Shown in pieces: positions 9,329 to 22,140 of a DNA stretch of 64,000 nucleotides; the stretch's first letter is position 1, and each line of letters starts with the position of its first letter. The notes beneath the pieces are model-generated. The model did no database searches. It was not told where the DNA came from and saw only the letters and a list, made by a program, of their open reading frames with translations. Origin of the DNA: Benincasa hispida (taxonomy: Eukaryota > Streptophyta > Magnoliopsida > Cucurbitales > Cucurbitaceae); NCBI RefSeq assembly GCF_009727055.1, contig NC_052357.1:3522654-3586653 (forward strand), read 5' to 3'. The translations under genes and the position numbers were made by a program.

Positions 9329-11475
9329 GGAAAGAAACTCTTATTCAAGAGTACCTACGAGTGGAAGCGGATCTTTCCAATTCATTGTGACAGAATTGCC
9401 ACATATACACTCAAACATACTAATATGAATTCATAATGTTAAAGAGATCAAGAGATCATACCAGTTGAAGACTTCATCTTCACAGCGAATCTAAAAACCC
9501 AATTTTCTACCTCGAACAATCACCACATGAACAGAAGGAAACAGAGATGACGACACCACTCAGAGCCCCTAGTATTCTTGGAGTGATAATCCAAAGTGTG
9601 GCCTTTTTGTTTGGATTTGGTAGAGGGAAAGAGGAAGAGAGATCGTATACAACGATCAAGCAAGTGGAAGATGAGCTCATCTATCGCATAGACAAGATTC
9701 TTAATCATTTAGGTGAAGTGTACGATCATGTAGGAAAAGGTAAGCGATCGTCTAAATGATCGTGTAGGAAAAGGGTAAGCGATCTTCTAAACGATCGTGT
9801 AGGAAACGAGTAAACAATCGTTTAAACGATCGTGTAGGAAAAACTAAGTGATCGTCTATACGATTGTTTAGTAAATATTGAGAGCTAAGCAATCGCTTAG
9901 AAAAAGGTAAACGATTGTTTAGTAAATAGCTCGCGAAGGTGTAATCGGTAATCGATCGCTTAGTAATATCGTATAGGTAAGCGATCATGCAGGCACTATC
10001 ATATAGGCACTGATTTTCTAAGCGATGACACACTTTTAACACAATGTCTGCGCATCTCGTGCTTAACACACCGTCAGCTATTTATGCATCTCAAAGTGAT
10101 CTTTCAACACATTCATCCATTATTAAAACAGAAGAGACGTCTTCTCATTTCCCTTTTAATCGTCCAATGAATGTGATCTCATCATATTCATAACATATGA
10201 ATTAATATCATATATTAATTACAGTATTTTTCCTCCACTAGATATAAATCATATTTATATCCAATTTCCTCAAAAAATTAATGTATCTCATACACAAAAT
10301 TAATTATATCATATATAATTAACTAGTTTAATTATATTATATATAATCGAACTCCCTCTTGTCAATTTGAACATTTCAAACTGACCCAAAACTTGACTCT
10401 TAACTTGTATCCAAGCTACCAAGGGGACCTTATGGACCTAAGGCTCGAAGCTCCAATGGTACGTGAATAGCTGACTAAACTCTTTAGTCACAATATCAAC
10501 CATCTGTTAACTGCCAGACATTTCACTAAAGACCGACAGTTGAACTTTTCTTGCCATAGATATATTTCTATGTCCATTGGATATAACCAATCATCAATAC
10601 GATGACCCTTCACAGATGCTCGTAATTATAGCAGGCCAATTTATCATTTTTCACCTGTAATTACATTTTCCTCCTTAAGTACCACTTATCCCTTTAGTTA
10701 ACAATATAACATAGTCCTACTATGTTTGAACACCTCTTGGGCCATAAGAAGATGTGTGGCGCCTCATTATTCAAGCCCTGGGATCAGCCCTTAAGAGAGC
10801 AATCTATCTACTTACCCATGTTTTGGGGAAGGAGTAAACTTCATCTTGTGAAGAAGAGTTTCCAGCTCCCAAATCAGACGGATCCCCAAAGTGGTAGGTT
10901 TGAGTTGGCGCTCTGACCACTCGCACACATGCAAATCAAAGGACCACCCTCAATGGCAGGAGTTCCCAACTCACTCAGGATTGAGATCATGTTACCTATG
11001 GTCATCCTAGTGAAGTGAAGTCTCAGTCATGAACGGAGTTATATGACAAGACATTAACACTTCGTGGTCAGGTCTTATACAGACTCTTTGTGTATGACGC
11101 CCCCGCTCACATGTCCACTACACGAATGATCAGGATCAGACCATCTATGAAGGGTCACAACATTTGTAACAATTCCACAAAGCGGGCTGCTCTGTAGTGT
11201 TACCAGGATAAGGTTTCCCTCATATATCCATATACTACAGACTATTTTAGTTGTCATTTAAGACATGATCCACTTGTATGTCACTCCATACATGCTTAAG
11301 TTACATAAAGACAACCAAGGATATTAAGTTTATTAGTTTATGGTAAAATAAAAAACATCTAAATGTGCAAAGTCGAGAAGTGAAGTGAATATCATATATA
11401 TTATACATCCCAAGTGTTCTTACAAAGTCATTTGCAAACAACAAGACACGAGACTTTAGAGCATAAACCTCAACA
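9329..11475 (-). repeat. Copia element B, 3' LTR
   Basis: This is a long LTR (about 2.1 kb) of the same family as the solo LTRs at 35752 and 59412. Its left end (gaaactcttattcaagagtac) matches the element's own 5' LTR fragment at 16295-16371. Its right end is '...gcataaacctcaaca', so the minus-strand LTR starts with TG. It contains a CGATCG palindrome array (9640-10050), an AT-rich block with 'tatatcatatataatt' (10200-10350), and the family's conserved 'ccaaggggaccttatggacct' block near 10420. The next base is already reverse transcriptase sequence, so the polypurine tract and RNase H are deleted. Confidence 0.8.
9640..10050. repeat. CGATCG palindrome array inside LTR B
   Basis: At least ten ACGATCGT-type palindromes spaced about 20-25 bp apart, joined by short linkers such as gtaggaaaaggtaag and ttagtaaata. 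This corresponds to the arrays in LTRs at 36120-36320 and 40735-40890. Confidence 0.8.
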
Positions 11476-12150
11476 GTCTCATAATTATAATAAGCTGCAA
11501 TGGACAGGAGGATGCAGATCGACTTTAACATGGCAACAGGTGAGAAAGTCTCCTCATAGTCGACTCCCTCCACCTGGGTATAACCCTTTGCCACAAGTCA
11601 AGCCTTGAAGGTTTGCACCTTTCCATCAGCACCCCGTTTGCGCTTGTAGATCCATTTACAACCTCTAGGTCTTACCCTATCAGGCTGATCTACAAGATCC
11701 CATACCGAGTTGAAGTACATCGACTCCATCTCGAGATTCATGGCTTTGACCCATTCATCCCGGTCAACATCCTCCATTACCTTTTGATAGGACAACGAAT
11801 CCTCAACATTGTCATCTGCCACCATAGCTAGGATTTCTGTGAAGCCCAAATAGCGATCAGGCGGGATCATAACCCTCCCACTGCGTCGAGGTTCCCTAAA
11901 CTCTTGAGGTGGAACCGACCTACCAGATGTAGAGTTGATGGAACCGACCTACCAAATGAACTATCATCAACAACTCTGGTTGATGAAGCAGGTCCTTCAA
12001 CAACTCTTATCGAAGTTTCAGTAGTTTCTTTGGAAAACTCACTTAACACGACTTTACTACATGGACTGTACTCCCTAATATGATCTTCCTCTAAGAAAGT
12101 AGCGTTCGTGGAAACAAACACCTTGTTTTCGGATGGATCATAAAAGTAAC
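11476..12150 (-). pseudogene. Copia element B, reverse transcriptase (5' half only)
   Basis: Minus-strand frames at 11598-11870 and 11476-11594 contain [51 protein letters not shown] and [11 protein letters not shown]. Similarity then stops exactly at the LTR boundary, so the palm with YVDD, the connection and RNase H are gone. The integrase-RT linker (FVSTNATFLEEDHIREY) lies at 11867-12121. Confidence 0.85.
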
Positions 12151-12780
12151 CTCCTCATGTACCTTTGGGGTAGCCTAAAAAGAGGCACAATTTCGATCGT
12201 GATGCCAACTTCTTGGGATTTGCCTCAAGCACATGTGTTGGGCAACCCCATATGCAGAAGTGACGTAAACTAGCTTTACACCCGTTCCACAACTCCAAAG
12301 GTGTTCTTGTAACACTCTTAGAAGGAACACTGTTAAGAATGTATATCGCAGTTTCCACTGCGAAACCCCAAAACGAGTCCGGTAAGGGAGCGTAGCTCAT
12401 CATCGAATGAACCATTTCCAAAAAGGTTATGTTTCTCCTCTTTGCTACACCAATTTGTTGAGGTGTACCCGGTGTCAAGAGTTGGGAAACGATTCCATGT
12501 TCTAATAAATAGTTCTGGAACTCAGAATCCAAAAACTCTCCACCTCGATTTGATCGAAGTGTTTTTATTCATCTATCTAAAGCATTCTCAACTTCGACCT
12601 TAAATAATTTGAACTTTTCAAAAGATTCTGAATTTCATTGCATCAGATAGACATACCCATATCTCGAGTAATCATCAGTAAAACTAATAAAGTACTCATA
12701 GCCTCATCGAGCTCACACGTTCATAGGAGCACAAAGGTCAGAATGTACTAATTCAAGAGGCTTTTTGGCTTGATAACCTT
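12151..12780 (-). pseudogene. Copia element B, integrase
   Basis: The minus-strand frame at 12155-12532 carries GTPQQIGVAKRRN (Glu region), FWGFAVETAIYILN and LRHFCIWGCPTHVL. The preceding core at 12533-12720 is readable only across frame changes. It is the same family as element A. Confidence 0.8.
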
Positions 12781-13440
12781 TTCCAGTAAAATGTCTTTTA
12801 GTCATCTTACCTTCAAGGCAAGATTCGCATAATGGTAAAGAATTTTCCTCTAACTTTCTTAGAAGGTCATTCTTTACCAATCTCTCAATCCTATAGAGAT
12901 TGATGTGCCCTAATCGAAGGTGCCAAAGTTGGGCATTTTCTTGTGGAGAAACTAGTTGGCATTTAGATTGAGTTACGACAAATTTAAACATCTCTATGTT
13001 ATGGAGGGAACTTAAGGCTAACGGTCTTAGCACATATAAGTTATTTTCCAGTTTAGCTGTACAAATTTGAATATCATCCTGATGAATAAATGCTTTATTC
13101 AATTTAAAAGAAAGAGTGTAATTGCATTATAACAAACACTTTACTGAAATAAGGTCACTTTATAGAAATAAGGTTTCTTTTTAGTTCAGGAACTACAAAG
13201 AAATCTTTTAATATAAGAAACCTAATATGTAAAGATAATTGGATGCCTTCCACTACCACAGCTAAGATGACGTGCCCAGTGCCTATTCGCAATGTCATCT
13301 CACTAGCCTCCACTTGTCGCCAGGATCTAATCCCCTAAAAAGAAGAACATACATGATTAATGGCGTCTGTATCTATTATCCAAACAAAATCATCATTCTC
13401 CACTAAACAAGTTTCTAACACAAGTAAATCACATATACCT
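12713..13440 (-). pseudogene. Copia element B, GAG-pre-integrase and protease remnant
   Basis: 12713-13102 encodes the pre-integrase block with LWHLRLGHINLYRIERLVK and CESCLEGKMTKRHF. 13103-13440 should hold the protease but contains many indels; a degenerate active-site region is suspected near 13370. No open frame survives there. Confidence 0.65.
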
Positions 13441-14340
13441 TTATCTGCCTTGGCCTTAGCCTTGGCTACCTTCTTTTCCTTCAGATAACGAGGACAATTC
13501 CTCTTCTAGTGTCCGTTCTGGTTATAGTGGAAACATTTTCCCTTTTCAACTGGCGGTGGACGCTTCTTCTAGGCGACAGGTGGCGGGTTAGCAAACACAT
13601 TCCTTTTCCCTTTACCACCCTTCTTCTTCTTCTTCCCCTTTCTAGAGTTTGAAGTTGAAGGTGCAGACTTTTTTCTTGAGGTCGAACCTCGATAGAACCT
13701 TTTAGAGGATGAGACAACATTTGCCTCACCTCCCTTTTTCTCCTTACTTTTCAGCAAGGATTGGTAAGTCTGCATGTCGTTGAGGAGAGTGGTAAGGGAG
13801 TAGTCCACTTTGTTAAGAATCGTATTGCTAACAAAGTGGAGGAAGCTCTCCAGCAATGAATGCAGAATAAAGCTAACTTGACTGCCCACATCGATTTTAG
13901 ACCCATTCCTCTCCGCCACGTTAAAGTGGACCATCATCTTCAACACGTGTTAAAAAAAAAAGGTGCATTCCTCCATTTTGAAACTGAAGAAGTGTTTCAG
14001 AGCCTCATGCTTGAGCTGTTCAGATGGCTGTCCGAACATTCCCCGCAGGGACTCCATTATCTCACGTGTTGAGACCATGGACTCGTGTTTCTTGGCCAAC
14101 ACGTCACTAAGACTGACCAAGATATAGGCTCGGGCCTTCTCGTTTGCCCGTGTCCAACGTTTGTTCACCGCCCGAACATTTCAAGTAGCATCCTGAGATG
14201 GAATAGGAGGACATTCCTCCATGAGGAATAACTTCAGATCCTTGATGATAAGTATCGTCGTGAGCATATGTTTCCAACTTGAATAGTTTTGGCCATTCAA
14301 CTTTTCGGCTCTAAGTAAACTGATAGTGGTTTTAGCCATT
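13441..14340 (-). pseudogene. Copia element B, gag with broken zinc knuckle
   Basis: Minus-strand frames at 13481-14168 encode gag. They show helical segments (RANEKARAYILVSLSDVLAK, ESLRGMFGQ), a basic Lys/Gly-rich region (GKKKKKGGKGK) and a CCHC knuckle near 13500-13550. In the knuckle the second Cys reads as Tyr and a Trp-type codon is TAG. The frame changes at least twice. Gag would normally package the RNA; this copy cannot. Confidence 0.75.
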
Positions 14341-16281
14341 TAAAATCGTTGCTGAAAAAAAAAGCGAATAACCTTTTATAAGACTTTGCAAAGAAAAAAA
14401 AACACATTTTTTAACCAATTAGTTTTAACAAAACAGATTCCAAGTACCCTAAGTGATAAGACTTCTATTTTGCAATGATGCCCAAGCGAGGCAGAACAAA
14501 TGTCACCCATGGGGTGATCAGATATCCCTTCACTGGGATGAGATATTCTCAACCATTAGGCAGAACCAACTCTTGGAACTAAACCTAATAGCCACCATTT
14601 GTTCGGTCCAGGACTGGTAACTCTTAACAATCCCGCGTAAGTGTAATCCCTCATTTTCGGCCCCAGAGTCCCGTTCTAATGCGCCTACCCTAGGGAAAAA
14701 GCAGATTAGGACAAGAGTTTAAGTAACCTTATCCTCTTAAAGGAGATAAAATAAAGAAATTCACAAAACAACCATCTTATAGGGGGACACACCCAGGGTG
14801 CCACAAGGCGAAGCGTAGAAACTTTATTCAATCTAACAAGAGAGACTGTGGGATATGCTGTCGCACTTCTCGCTCCCACTTACTATGAACATTCTCTCCA
14901 TCCACCTTGATATTGATCTACCTAAACACCATCCCTTAGGGGGACACTCCCAGGGTGTCACGAGGCCAATGATAGATCTCACGGTGTGGACTATGAGGGA
15001 GAAATGTAAGAGGTGTAAATGAAGCATCAAATGCCCCAAGTACCTCCCACTGAATGTTCTACCTAGGGGTTTATTAACCTAGAAAATCTGACTACTAATT
15101 ATAGTCTAATTCATTTATGAAGTTTGCTCAAAAATAACTTTTCTTTGAAATATATTTTTTTGTTTTAAAAAAAAAGTCCAAGTAGTCACATTAAACTTTT
15201 TAATGGACTGGCCTTAACTTGCATGCATGCATTAAATCTATCTAAATTACCTTTCCAGGTAGGTTTCCAGATAGAGATGTTTCGTTGCCGTCACCTTAAA
15301 TACCCTAGCCTAGACAGAATCCACCTTAGACAAAAGGTCTATTATAGATATATTTTCTATATATTAACCTTTTACTAATTATGCATACATAAATATAACC
15401 CTTATATTTTATGATGCATGAGCATGCACTTATGTAAATAAAATCATGCTTCACTAAATCATAACACTTATAATAAAGAGAATATACATGACCTAAGGTG
15501 GGATTTATCTATATATGCATACCATATGATATAAAAAAAATCATACGTCACATGTATAAAACCATGGATTAATCAGGATGAACCAAAACAAAATCGGAAT
15601 GAGAAAACAATCAATTTACATAATTCAGCTGAGCAAACCGGTTCACAAGCGAACCAAATCTTGAACCACCGGATGAAGCTCTCATCATTTAGTAAACACC
15701 TCCAAGTAAACAATCGTGTAGAGCACATTAAACGATAGCGTAAAAACTAAATGGTCGCATAGACAACAATGAGGTCGTGAAGCTTGATCGTCTAGAGGAT
15801 CGCTTAGCACACGAAAGGTAACCGATTTACAATGCAATTACTCTGCCATCGTATAGTCAGTAACTAAGCAATGAGGCTTGCTAAGCCATACGATCGTCTA
15901 GTGTGCGCGCACGTTAAACGACAGTCGAGCATCCGATACATAGCGATCGTCTACCTCATCGTCTACACGATACAACCAACACTTGATCGTCTTCTTCCGC
16001 AAAGAACAGTAACCCTTGCTCCGAACTTCATCACGAACGACTCAAGAGTCAAACTAACTTCGAATTTACAGACTCGAAAGCAATTAATTGTGCCCAAAAA
16101 TGCAGGGGCCTTTATATTTAACTAGAGAATTCAAAAAACCGAGGTTACATCTCAAAAAACTCCATTAATCCACACATCCACAAACGAATTAACAATTAAA
16201 ACAAATAGTAGACATGCTACACCCACAATGAATGTAAATGCAATTCTTTTGCAGCAATGAATTGGAATATCATAAACCGAG
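14341..16281 (-). repeat. Copia element B, 5' leader
   Basis: Non-coding leader between the primer-binding site and gag. It contains a duplicated block ('agggggacac' with 'cccagggtg') at about 14780-14807 and 14937-14965, several 'aacacttata' blocks (15400-15480), and a CGATCG palindrome array at 15690-15990. Most of this is shared with the leader of element C and, reversed, with 41640-42990. No reading frame in it is credible. Confidence 0.65.
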
Positions 16282-16294
16282 TGCTTTGATACCA
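16282..16294 (-). other. Primer-binding site of copia element B
   Basis: The minus strand reads tggtatcaaagca directly after the LTR end. It resembles the initiator-methionine tRNA 3' end complement used by plant copia elements (usual form tggtatcagagc). It fixes the LTR/leader boundary. Confidence 0.65.
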
Positions 16295-16371
16295 ATTGAA
16301 GGAACTCTTATTCAAGAGTACCTACGAGCGGAAGCAGATCTTTCTAATTCATTATGACAGAATTACCACAT
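16295..16371 (-). repeat. Copia element B, 5' LTR stump (truncated)
   Basis: This 77 bp piece begins ttgaaggaactcttattc and matches 9329-9405. It is cut at 16372, where gypsy LTR sequence begins in mid-LTR. Confidence 0.75.
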
Positions 16372-17672
16372 ATACTTTCGAGTGTTTTGATATAGAAACT
16401 AATTATATATTATAGTAAGTTATGATTTATGAAATGTGATGGCATGATCTGTTTTACTTGACTGATATTTCAAAAATGTTTAAAGCATGATTTATAAACT
16501 CTCGATGGTTTTATACAATCTTGATTTATCAAAATGTAGTTTGAAATCAGAGTTTACATACTTGTGTTTTGTATGGTTTTTATGAAAACCTCTTGGTGGT
16601 GGAATCAAGGTTGTTGAATGGTTGTGTAAATGGTTTCAAACTACTGATTCTTGTACCCGAGAGATGGTTATATTCTCGTGCTACTTGAATGTGTTTCAGT
16701 AGTACTGCTCAGGTGATCAGGGGGCTACCAGGGTCAGATGTGGCCAGAGTATAACGGGAAGTCCAGAGGAACCTGCGCCTGTAGTGCCACCTAGGCTATC
16801 AGAGGGCTACCACCGGGGTCAAATGTGGCCAAAGTATACCGGGGAGTCCAAAGTAACCTGGGCCTGTGGTGTGTATCTATGCTTAGCCTTAAGGCAGCTC
16901 TGCGTGCACATATGACCTTGTAATTTGGTTTAAACCACGGAGGGCATTCTTTGTCTAGAGTAACCCGTCGTTGTAAATGAGTACTTGGGTACAGAGTTGG
17001 TGTGGTTTTTAGATAACGATTAAATGCTTTAAAATGTGCTTATGAGATTTGATCATGCCACTATTTTACTAGCACGTGTTTGAGATGCTATTGAATCTTT
17101 TATACTTGGCTAATATTTTATTGAACAATTTAATTACTTTTATTGATGATTTAGAAAGTGATAACTTATGTTTATATTCAATTACCACTCACTGAGCATT
17201 AGTTCATGCTTTCGATGTTTATTATTTTCCCCCCCAGGTAGCGTTAAAAAGTTTTTGAAACGCGCTGAGCTGTTTACTGTCGCACAACAAGAGTCTCTTG
17301 CTACATTGTAGGCCTTGCACTATTGTAAATAGATTGCATATCACGAACCTTACGTGTCATGGTTTTGGGAGTATGGGACAAGAGGAGTTGTTTTGTTGTG
17401 TAATGTCTGAAAGTGTTTCCGTTGTGTCTAAACTTTGTTCATGGTTTGTATGTAACAAGAGATAAAAAGTTTATGAAACTTGTTTGTGGATATCGTAATA
17501 TGGAATATGCTGAATGGAAATTAAATGTACTAAAGGGTTATTGTGTAACTGTTCAGATTTAAGCACAGGTAAATTTGGTTAGTAAGATGCTAAATGTCAT
17601 CAGGGGAGGTGATGTTTCGCATCTTCACACTTCTTTCTAGAGTAGGTGGGTAATCTGGGAGGGGGTGTGACA
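16372..17672 (+). repeat. Ty3/gypsy 5' LTR copy, left-truncated
   Basis: About 1.3 kb with high similarity to 20370-21669, starting mid-LTR at ctttcgagtgttttgatata and ending in gggggtgtgaca. It contains the duplicated 'gggctaccaccggggtc' type blocks near 16720-16860. The upstream half of the LTR is absent. Confidence 0.85.
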
Positions 17673-18955
17673 GCTTGGACATAAAGCGAGATATTTTAGA
17701 GGAAGCCCATAGCTCGGCCTATACAATACATCCAGGTAGCACTAAAATGTATCGGACTTTGAAACAGTTCTACTGGTGGCCAGGGATGAAACGCGATATA
17801 GCGGAATATGTATTGAAATGCATGATTTGCCAGCAGGTTAAACCTATCAAACAGAAAATAGTTGGACTCTTAAACCCACTCCCAGTGCCAGAATGGAAGT
17901 GGGAGCATGTTACCATGGACTTCTTATTTGGACTTCCTCGCACTCAGAATGGTCATGATGGCATCTATGTGATAATTGACAGATTGACTAAGACAGCGAG
18001 ATTTTTACACGTTAAAGCCACTTATTCCTTGGATAAGTTGGCTAAGATGTATTTAACAGAGGTTGTTAGTCGCTATAGAGCACCAGTATCGATTGTCTCT
18101 GAACGAGATCCTAGATTCACGTCAAAGTTTTGGCCAAGCTTGCAACATGCCCTTGGTACTAAACTTAAATTTATCACAGCATTCCATCCCCAGACAGATG
18201 GGCAGTCAGAACAGACTATACAGACTTTGGAAAACATGCTCTAAGCCTGTGTGCTGCAGTTTAAAGGCAACTGGGATTCTCATCTTCCACTGATGGAGTT
18301 TGCATATAATAACAGTTACCATTCCAGTATTGAAATGGCTCCATATGAAGCTTTGTATGGGAGGAAATGTAGAACCCCAGTATGTTGGAACGAAGTTGGT
18401 GAGAGGAAGCTGTTCGGACCAGAATTGGTGCAAATCACTACTGATACTATTAAAATCATTAGGGAGAAACTTAAGACAGCTTAGGATCGTTAGAAAAGTT
18501 ATGCTGACAAACGTCGTCGAGATTTGGAATTCGAGGTGGGAGATAGAGTTTTCCTGAAGCTTTTTCCTTGGAAAGGAGTGCTATGCTTTGGTAAGAAAGA
18601 AAAAGTGAGTCCGAGGTATATAGGACCATATGAAATTCTAGAACGCATAGGCCCATCAGCCTATCGTTTGGCATTGTCAATGGAGCTTTCCAGGATACAT
18701 GATGTCTTCCATGTGTCAATATTGCGTAAATATATATCGGACCCATCTCATGTTCTAGAATCACAACCATTGCAACTTAAGGAAAATTTATCCTATGAGG
18801 AAGAACCTTTACAAATCATAGATAGGAAGGAGTAGGTATTGAGGAACAAGACAATTTCACTAGTCAAAGTGTTATGGAGAAACTATGCAGTGGAAGAAGC
18901 AACTTGGGAAAGCGAACAACAAATGAGAGCCAAATATCCTCATTTTTTCTCTTGA
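17673..18955 (+). pseudogene. Ty3/gypsy integrase remnant with C-terminal chromodomain-like tail
   Basis: Integrase begins immediately after the LTR. It shows an HHCC zinc finger (EEAHSSAYTIHPG ... CMICQQ), then the D,D,E core: VTMDFLFGLP, SERDPRFTSKFW, FHPQTDGQSEQTIQTLE. Downstream are the conserved NNSYHSSIEMAPYEALYGRKCRTP and the C-terminal VGDRVFLKL, SPRYIGPYEILERIG and HDVFHVSILRKY blocks. The end, VLWRNYAVEEATWESE, resembles a chromodomain. It is disrupted by TAA at about 18242, by stops near 18482-18492, and by a frame change near 18530. Gag, protease, RT and RNase H are missing. Confidence 0.9.
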
Positions 18956-18990
18956 TGACTTTCCGCTAAATTTTGAGGACAAAATTCACA

Positions 18991-19001
18991 AAAAAATGGG
19001 G
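18991..19001 (+). other. Polypurine tract of the gypsy element
   Basis: aaaaaaatggg, just upstream of the 3' LTR start (tgtaagccct near 19010). It is the likely plus-strand primer. Confidence 0.6.
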
Positions 19002-19009
19002 TACTGACT

Positions 19010-21669
19010 TGTAAGCCCTTGCCTCTTTTTTTCTTTTGTTTATGCTTAGCATCAACCTAGATAAGTGAGCTTATGTACTTAAATGAATAACTTAGATTGT
19101 ATGACCTAAGAAAGTTCTAATTCTAAGTGCTGGAATGAAAGTTGGAAATTACTTAACAAATGCAAGTTCATTTAGAAATGTATTAATACATATTATTATT
19201 GGAACAATTTTTCATGATTGGGCACTTGTAAAGTGAACATGATTTGTTATTGGCTAAGGGTTACAAGGAAAGAAAGAACAAAATTTGTAGGAAATGCAAG
19301 TTGGCCGAGAGGGGTATTAGAGTTGTTTGTTTTTTTTTTTAAAAAAAAACATTCTTGGATTAATTTGCTAAAATCTAAAATTAATTTAACTTGATCAGTC
19401 TTGTAAGGCTACAAAGGATAAGGAAAATAAATAAAAATCCACGTAGTAAGGCAAATAAGCAGCTGGGTGGAGGACTTTGATTGGAGGAAAAAGTGTGCAG
19501 CTTCGGCCAGAAACTTAAGGTCTAAAGAATGTGATGATTCTCCCAAAATAATCGTGCAAAAGCTTCCAAATTTAAACCAGATTGAAGCTTATTGAGCTAT
19601 GAGTCTATTCTAGGGCTTGAGAGATTTGGGATCGGAAAACTGATGAAATCGTGAAGATAGTGAAGGTCGCCCGAAAAACTAGAAAATCCGAGTAAGGTGT
19701 AGTCCAGAAGAGATTATGAGCTCTGGAATACGAGTTAAGAGCTGTAATTTTGAGGTTAGTTAGCTTAAGGGTTTCTTAACATATTTTATGAAGGAAGTAT
19801 GTCCAAATTTTCGCTTTAAATTGGGTTAAAAGTTGGTTAAAGTGAAACCAGTGTTTTCTCGAACAGGGTAGCAGCAGGCCAGCCACCACCCTAAGGCTGC
19901 CAGCGCCCAGCCAGCACGCCTTCTTCCATACCAGCGCCTTCAGCACGCCTCAGCCCATCCAGCCCTACCCACCCACGGCTAGCCTCGGCCCACCCACGCC
20001 CACATCCTGCGCCCATTGCCCATTTCTAGGTCCCAATTACTTGTTTTTTAGCATTTTGGGTGTGGTGAGCATTTTTGAATCCCAATTAAGATTTTTCTTG
20101 ATATTTTGACCCTAGAATGAATAATTTTGGATTAAAAACTGATTTTTGGCCATTGGGTAATGTGAGGAAAATGGACTTAAGGAACAAGATGTGAATGTTT
20201 AGGTGTTAAAATGAGTTCAAGTGGTTACAATTGAATCACTATGGGTTGTTTAAGGTTGAATTTGACCTCTTGTGAGTGTTTAGTAACCTTGGGACTTTAT
20301 TTCAGGAACCAAATTGAGGTTGGAAAGCTTACAACCCAAGGAGCTCACGCCAGTGATAATTAGTGGTTACTTTCGAGTGTTTTGATATAGAAACTAATAT
20401 ATATATTATAGTAAGTTATGATTTATGAAATGTGATTGCATGATCTGTTTTACTTGGCTGATATTCAAAAATGTTTTAAAGCATGATTTTTAAACTCTCG
20501 ATGGTTTTTATACAATCTTGATTTATCAAAATGTAGTTTGAAAATCAGAGTTTACATACTTGTGTTTTGTATGGTTTTTATGAAAACCTCTTGGTGGTGG
20601 AATCAAGGTTGTTGAATGGTTGTGTAAATGGTTTCAAACTTACTGATTCTTGTACCCGGAGAGATGGTTATATCCCGTGCTACTTGAATGTGTTTCAATA
20701 GTACTCTCAGGCGATCAAGGAGCTACCGGGTTAGGATTGGGCCAGAGTATACCGGGAAGTCCAGAGGAACCTACACTTGTAGTGCCACCCAGGCTATCAG
20801 GGGCTACCACCGAGGTCAGATGTGGCCAAAGTATACTGGGGAGTCTAGAGTAACTTAGGCCTGTGGTGTGTATCTATGCTTTAGCCTTGAGGCAGCTCTA
20901 CGTGCACGTATGACCTTGTGATTTGGTTTACACCGCGGGGGGCATTCTTCGTCCAGAGTAAACGCCGTTGTAAAACGAGTATTTGAGTACAGAGTTGGTG
21001 TGGTTTTCTGATAAAGATTGAATGCTTTAAAATGTGCTTATGAGAGTTGATCATGCCACTGTTTTTACTAGCACGTTGTTTGAGATGCTTTTAAATCTTT
21101 TATACTTGGCCAAAGTTTTATTGAACAATTTAATTACTTTTATTGATGATTTAGAAAGCGAAAACTTTATGTTTATATTCAATTACCACTCACTGGCATT
21201 AGCTCATGCTTTCGATGTTTATTTTTCCCCCTAGGTAGCGTTTAAAGTTTCAGAAACACGTTGAGCTGTTTACTGCCACACGACAAGAGTCTCCTGCTAA
21301 CATTGTAGGCCCTTGCATTGTTGTAAATAGATTGCATATCACGAACCTTATGTGTCATGGTTTGGGAGTATGGGACAAGAGGAGTTGTTTTGTTGTGTAA
21401 TGTCTGAAAGTGTTTCCAGTTGTGTCTAAACTTGTTCATTGGTTTGTATATAACAGGAGATAGGAAAGTTTATTGAAACTTGTTTGTGGATATCTTAATA
21501 TGGAATATACTGAATGGAAATTAAATGTAACTAAAGGGTTATTGTGTAACTGTTCAGATTTAAGCACAAGTAAAGTGGATAGTAAGATGCTAAATGTCAT
21601 CAGGGGAAGTGATGTTAGCATTTCACACCTCTTTCTAATTAGGTGGGTAATCTAGTAGGGGGTGTGACA
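19010..21669 (+). repeat. Ty3/gypsy 3' LTR, about 2.66 kb
   Basis: The LTR starts TGTAAGCC and ends GGGTGTGACA, so it has TG...CA termini. Its second half (20370 onward) pairs with the 5' copy at 16372-17672. It contains a local GC-rich block (about 19865-20030, gccagccaccacc and similar) that stands out from the AT-rich surroundings. The small reading frames inside are not genes. Confidence 0.8.
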
Positions 21670-22140
21670 GCAAGGTTCAGTTGGTTAGATTTTATTTTGG
21701 GTTGGGTTAGCGTTACAAAAAATTTTACAATCATTAAATTCAGTTTCGGGTCTCAGGTTACTCCATTTCAGGATCGCGTCAACGCCGATCGACCCGAATA
21801 TAATATATATATAATGAAATAAAATATTATAGTATTGGTAGGCGATCGTATTAGCATTTTGTTACTCAGCGATCGTGTAAGCATTCGAAGATTAAGCGAT
21901 CTGGTTAAACATTTTGTAGGCAATCCTATAACATTTTTTTACTTCAGCGATCGTGTGTAACATATGGTAAGCGATCGTTTGAGCCATTTGGTAAGTGATC
22001 ATGGTTAAACGGTGACCCAACCGCGCCAACCAGAATATGCTGGTGGGCTGGGTGGGTTGGTTGACCTCCAAAAGGAACTAATAGGGTTCATTATTAGCCA
22101 CTAATTTTTTGGTTGGTCTACAAAATCTCCCAACCCGAAC
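21670..22140. other. Unassigned DNA with a small CGATCG array
   Basis: The segment starts with gggttgggtt-type sequence and ends with cccaacccgaa-type sequence near 22130, which suggests a small element with rough inverted ends. The middle (21838-22010) holds about seven gcgatcgt-type palindromes at irregular spacing. I see no gene. Confidence 0.4.

Noticed and set aside
17675..18835. Endogenous pararetrovirus or other viral insertion
   Set aside because: Integrase with an HHCC finger, D,D,E core and flanking LTRs identifies a gypsy retrotransposon. No viral movement or coat protein sequence is present.
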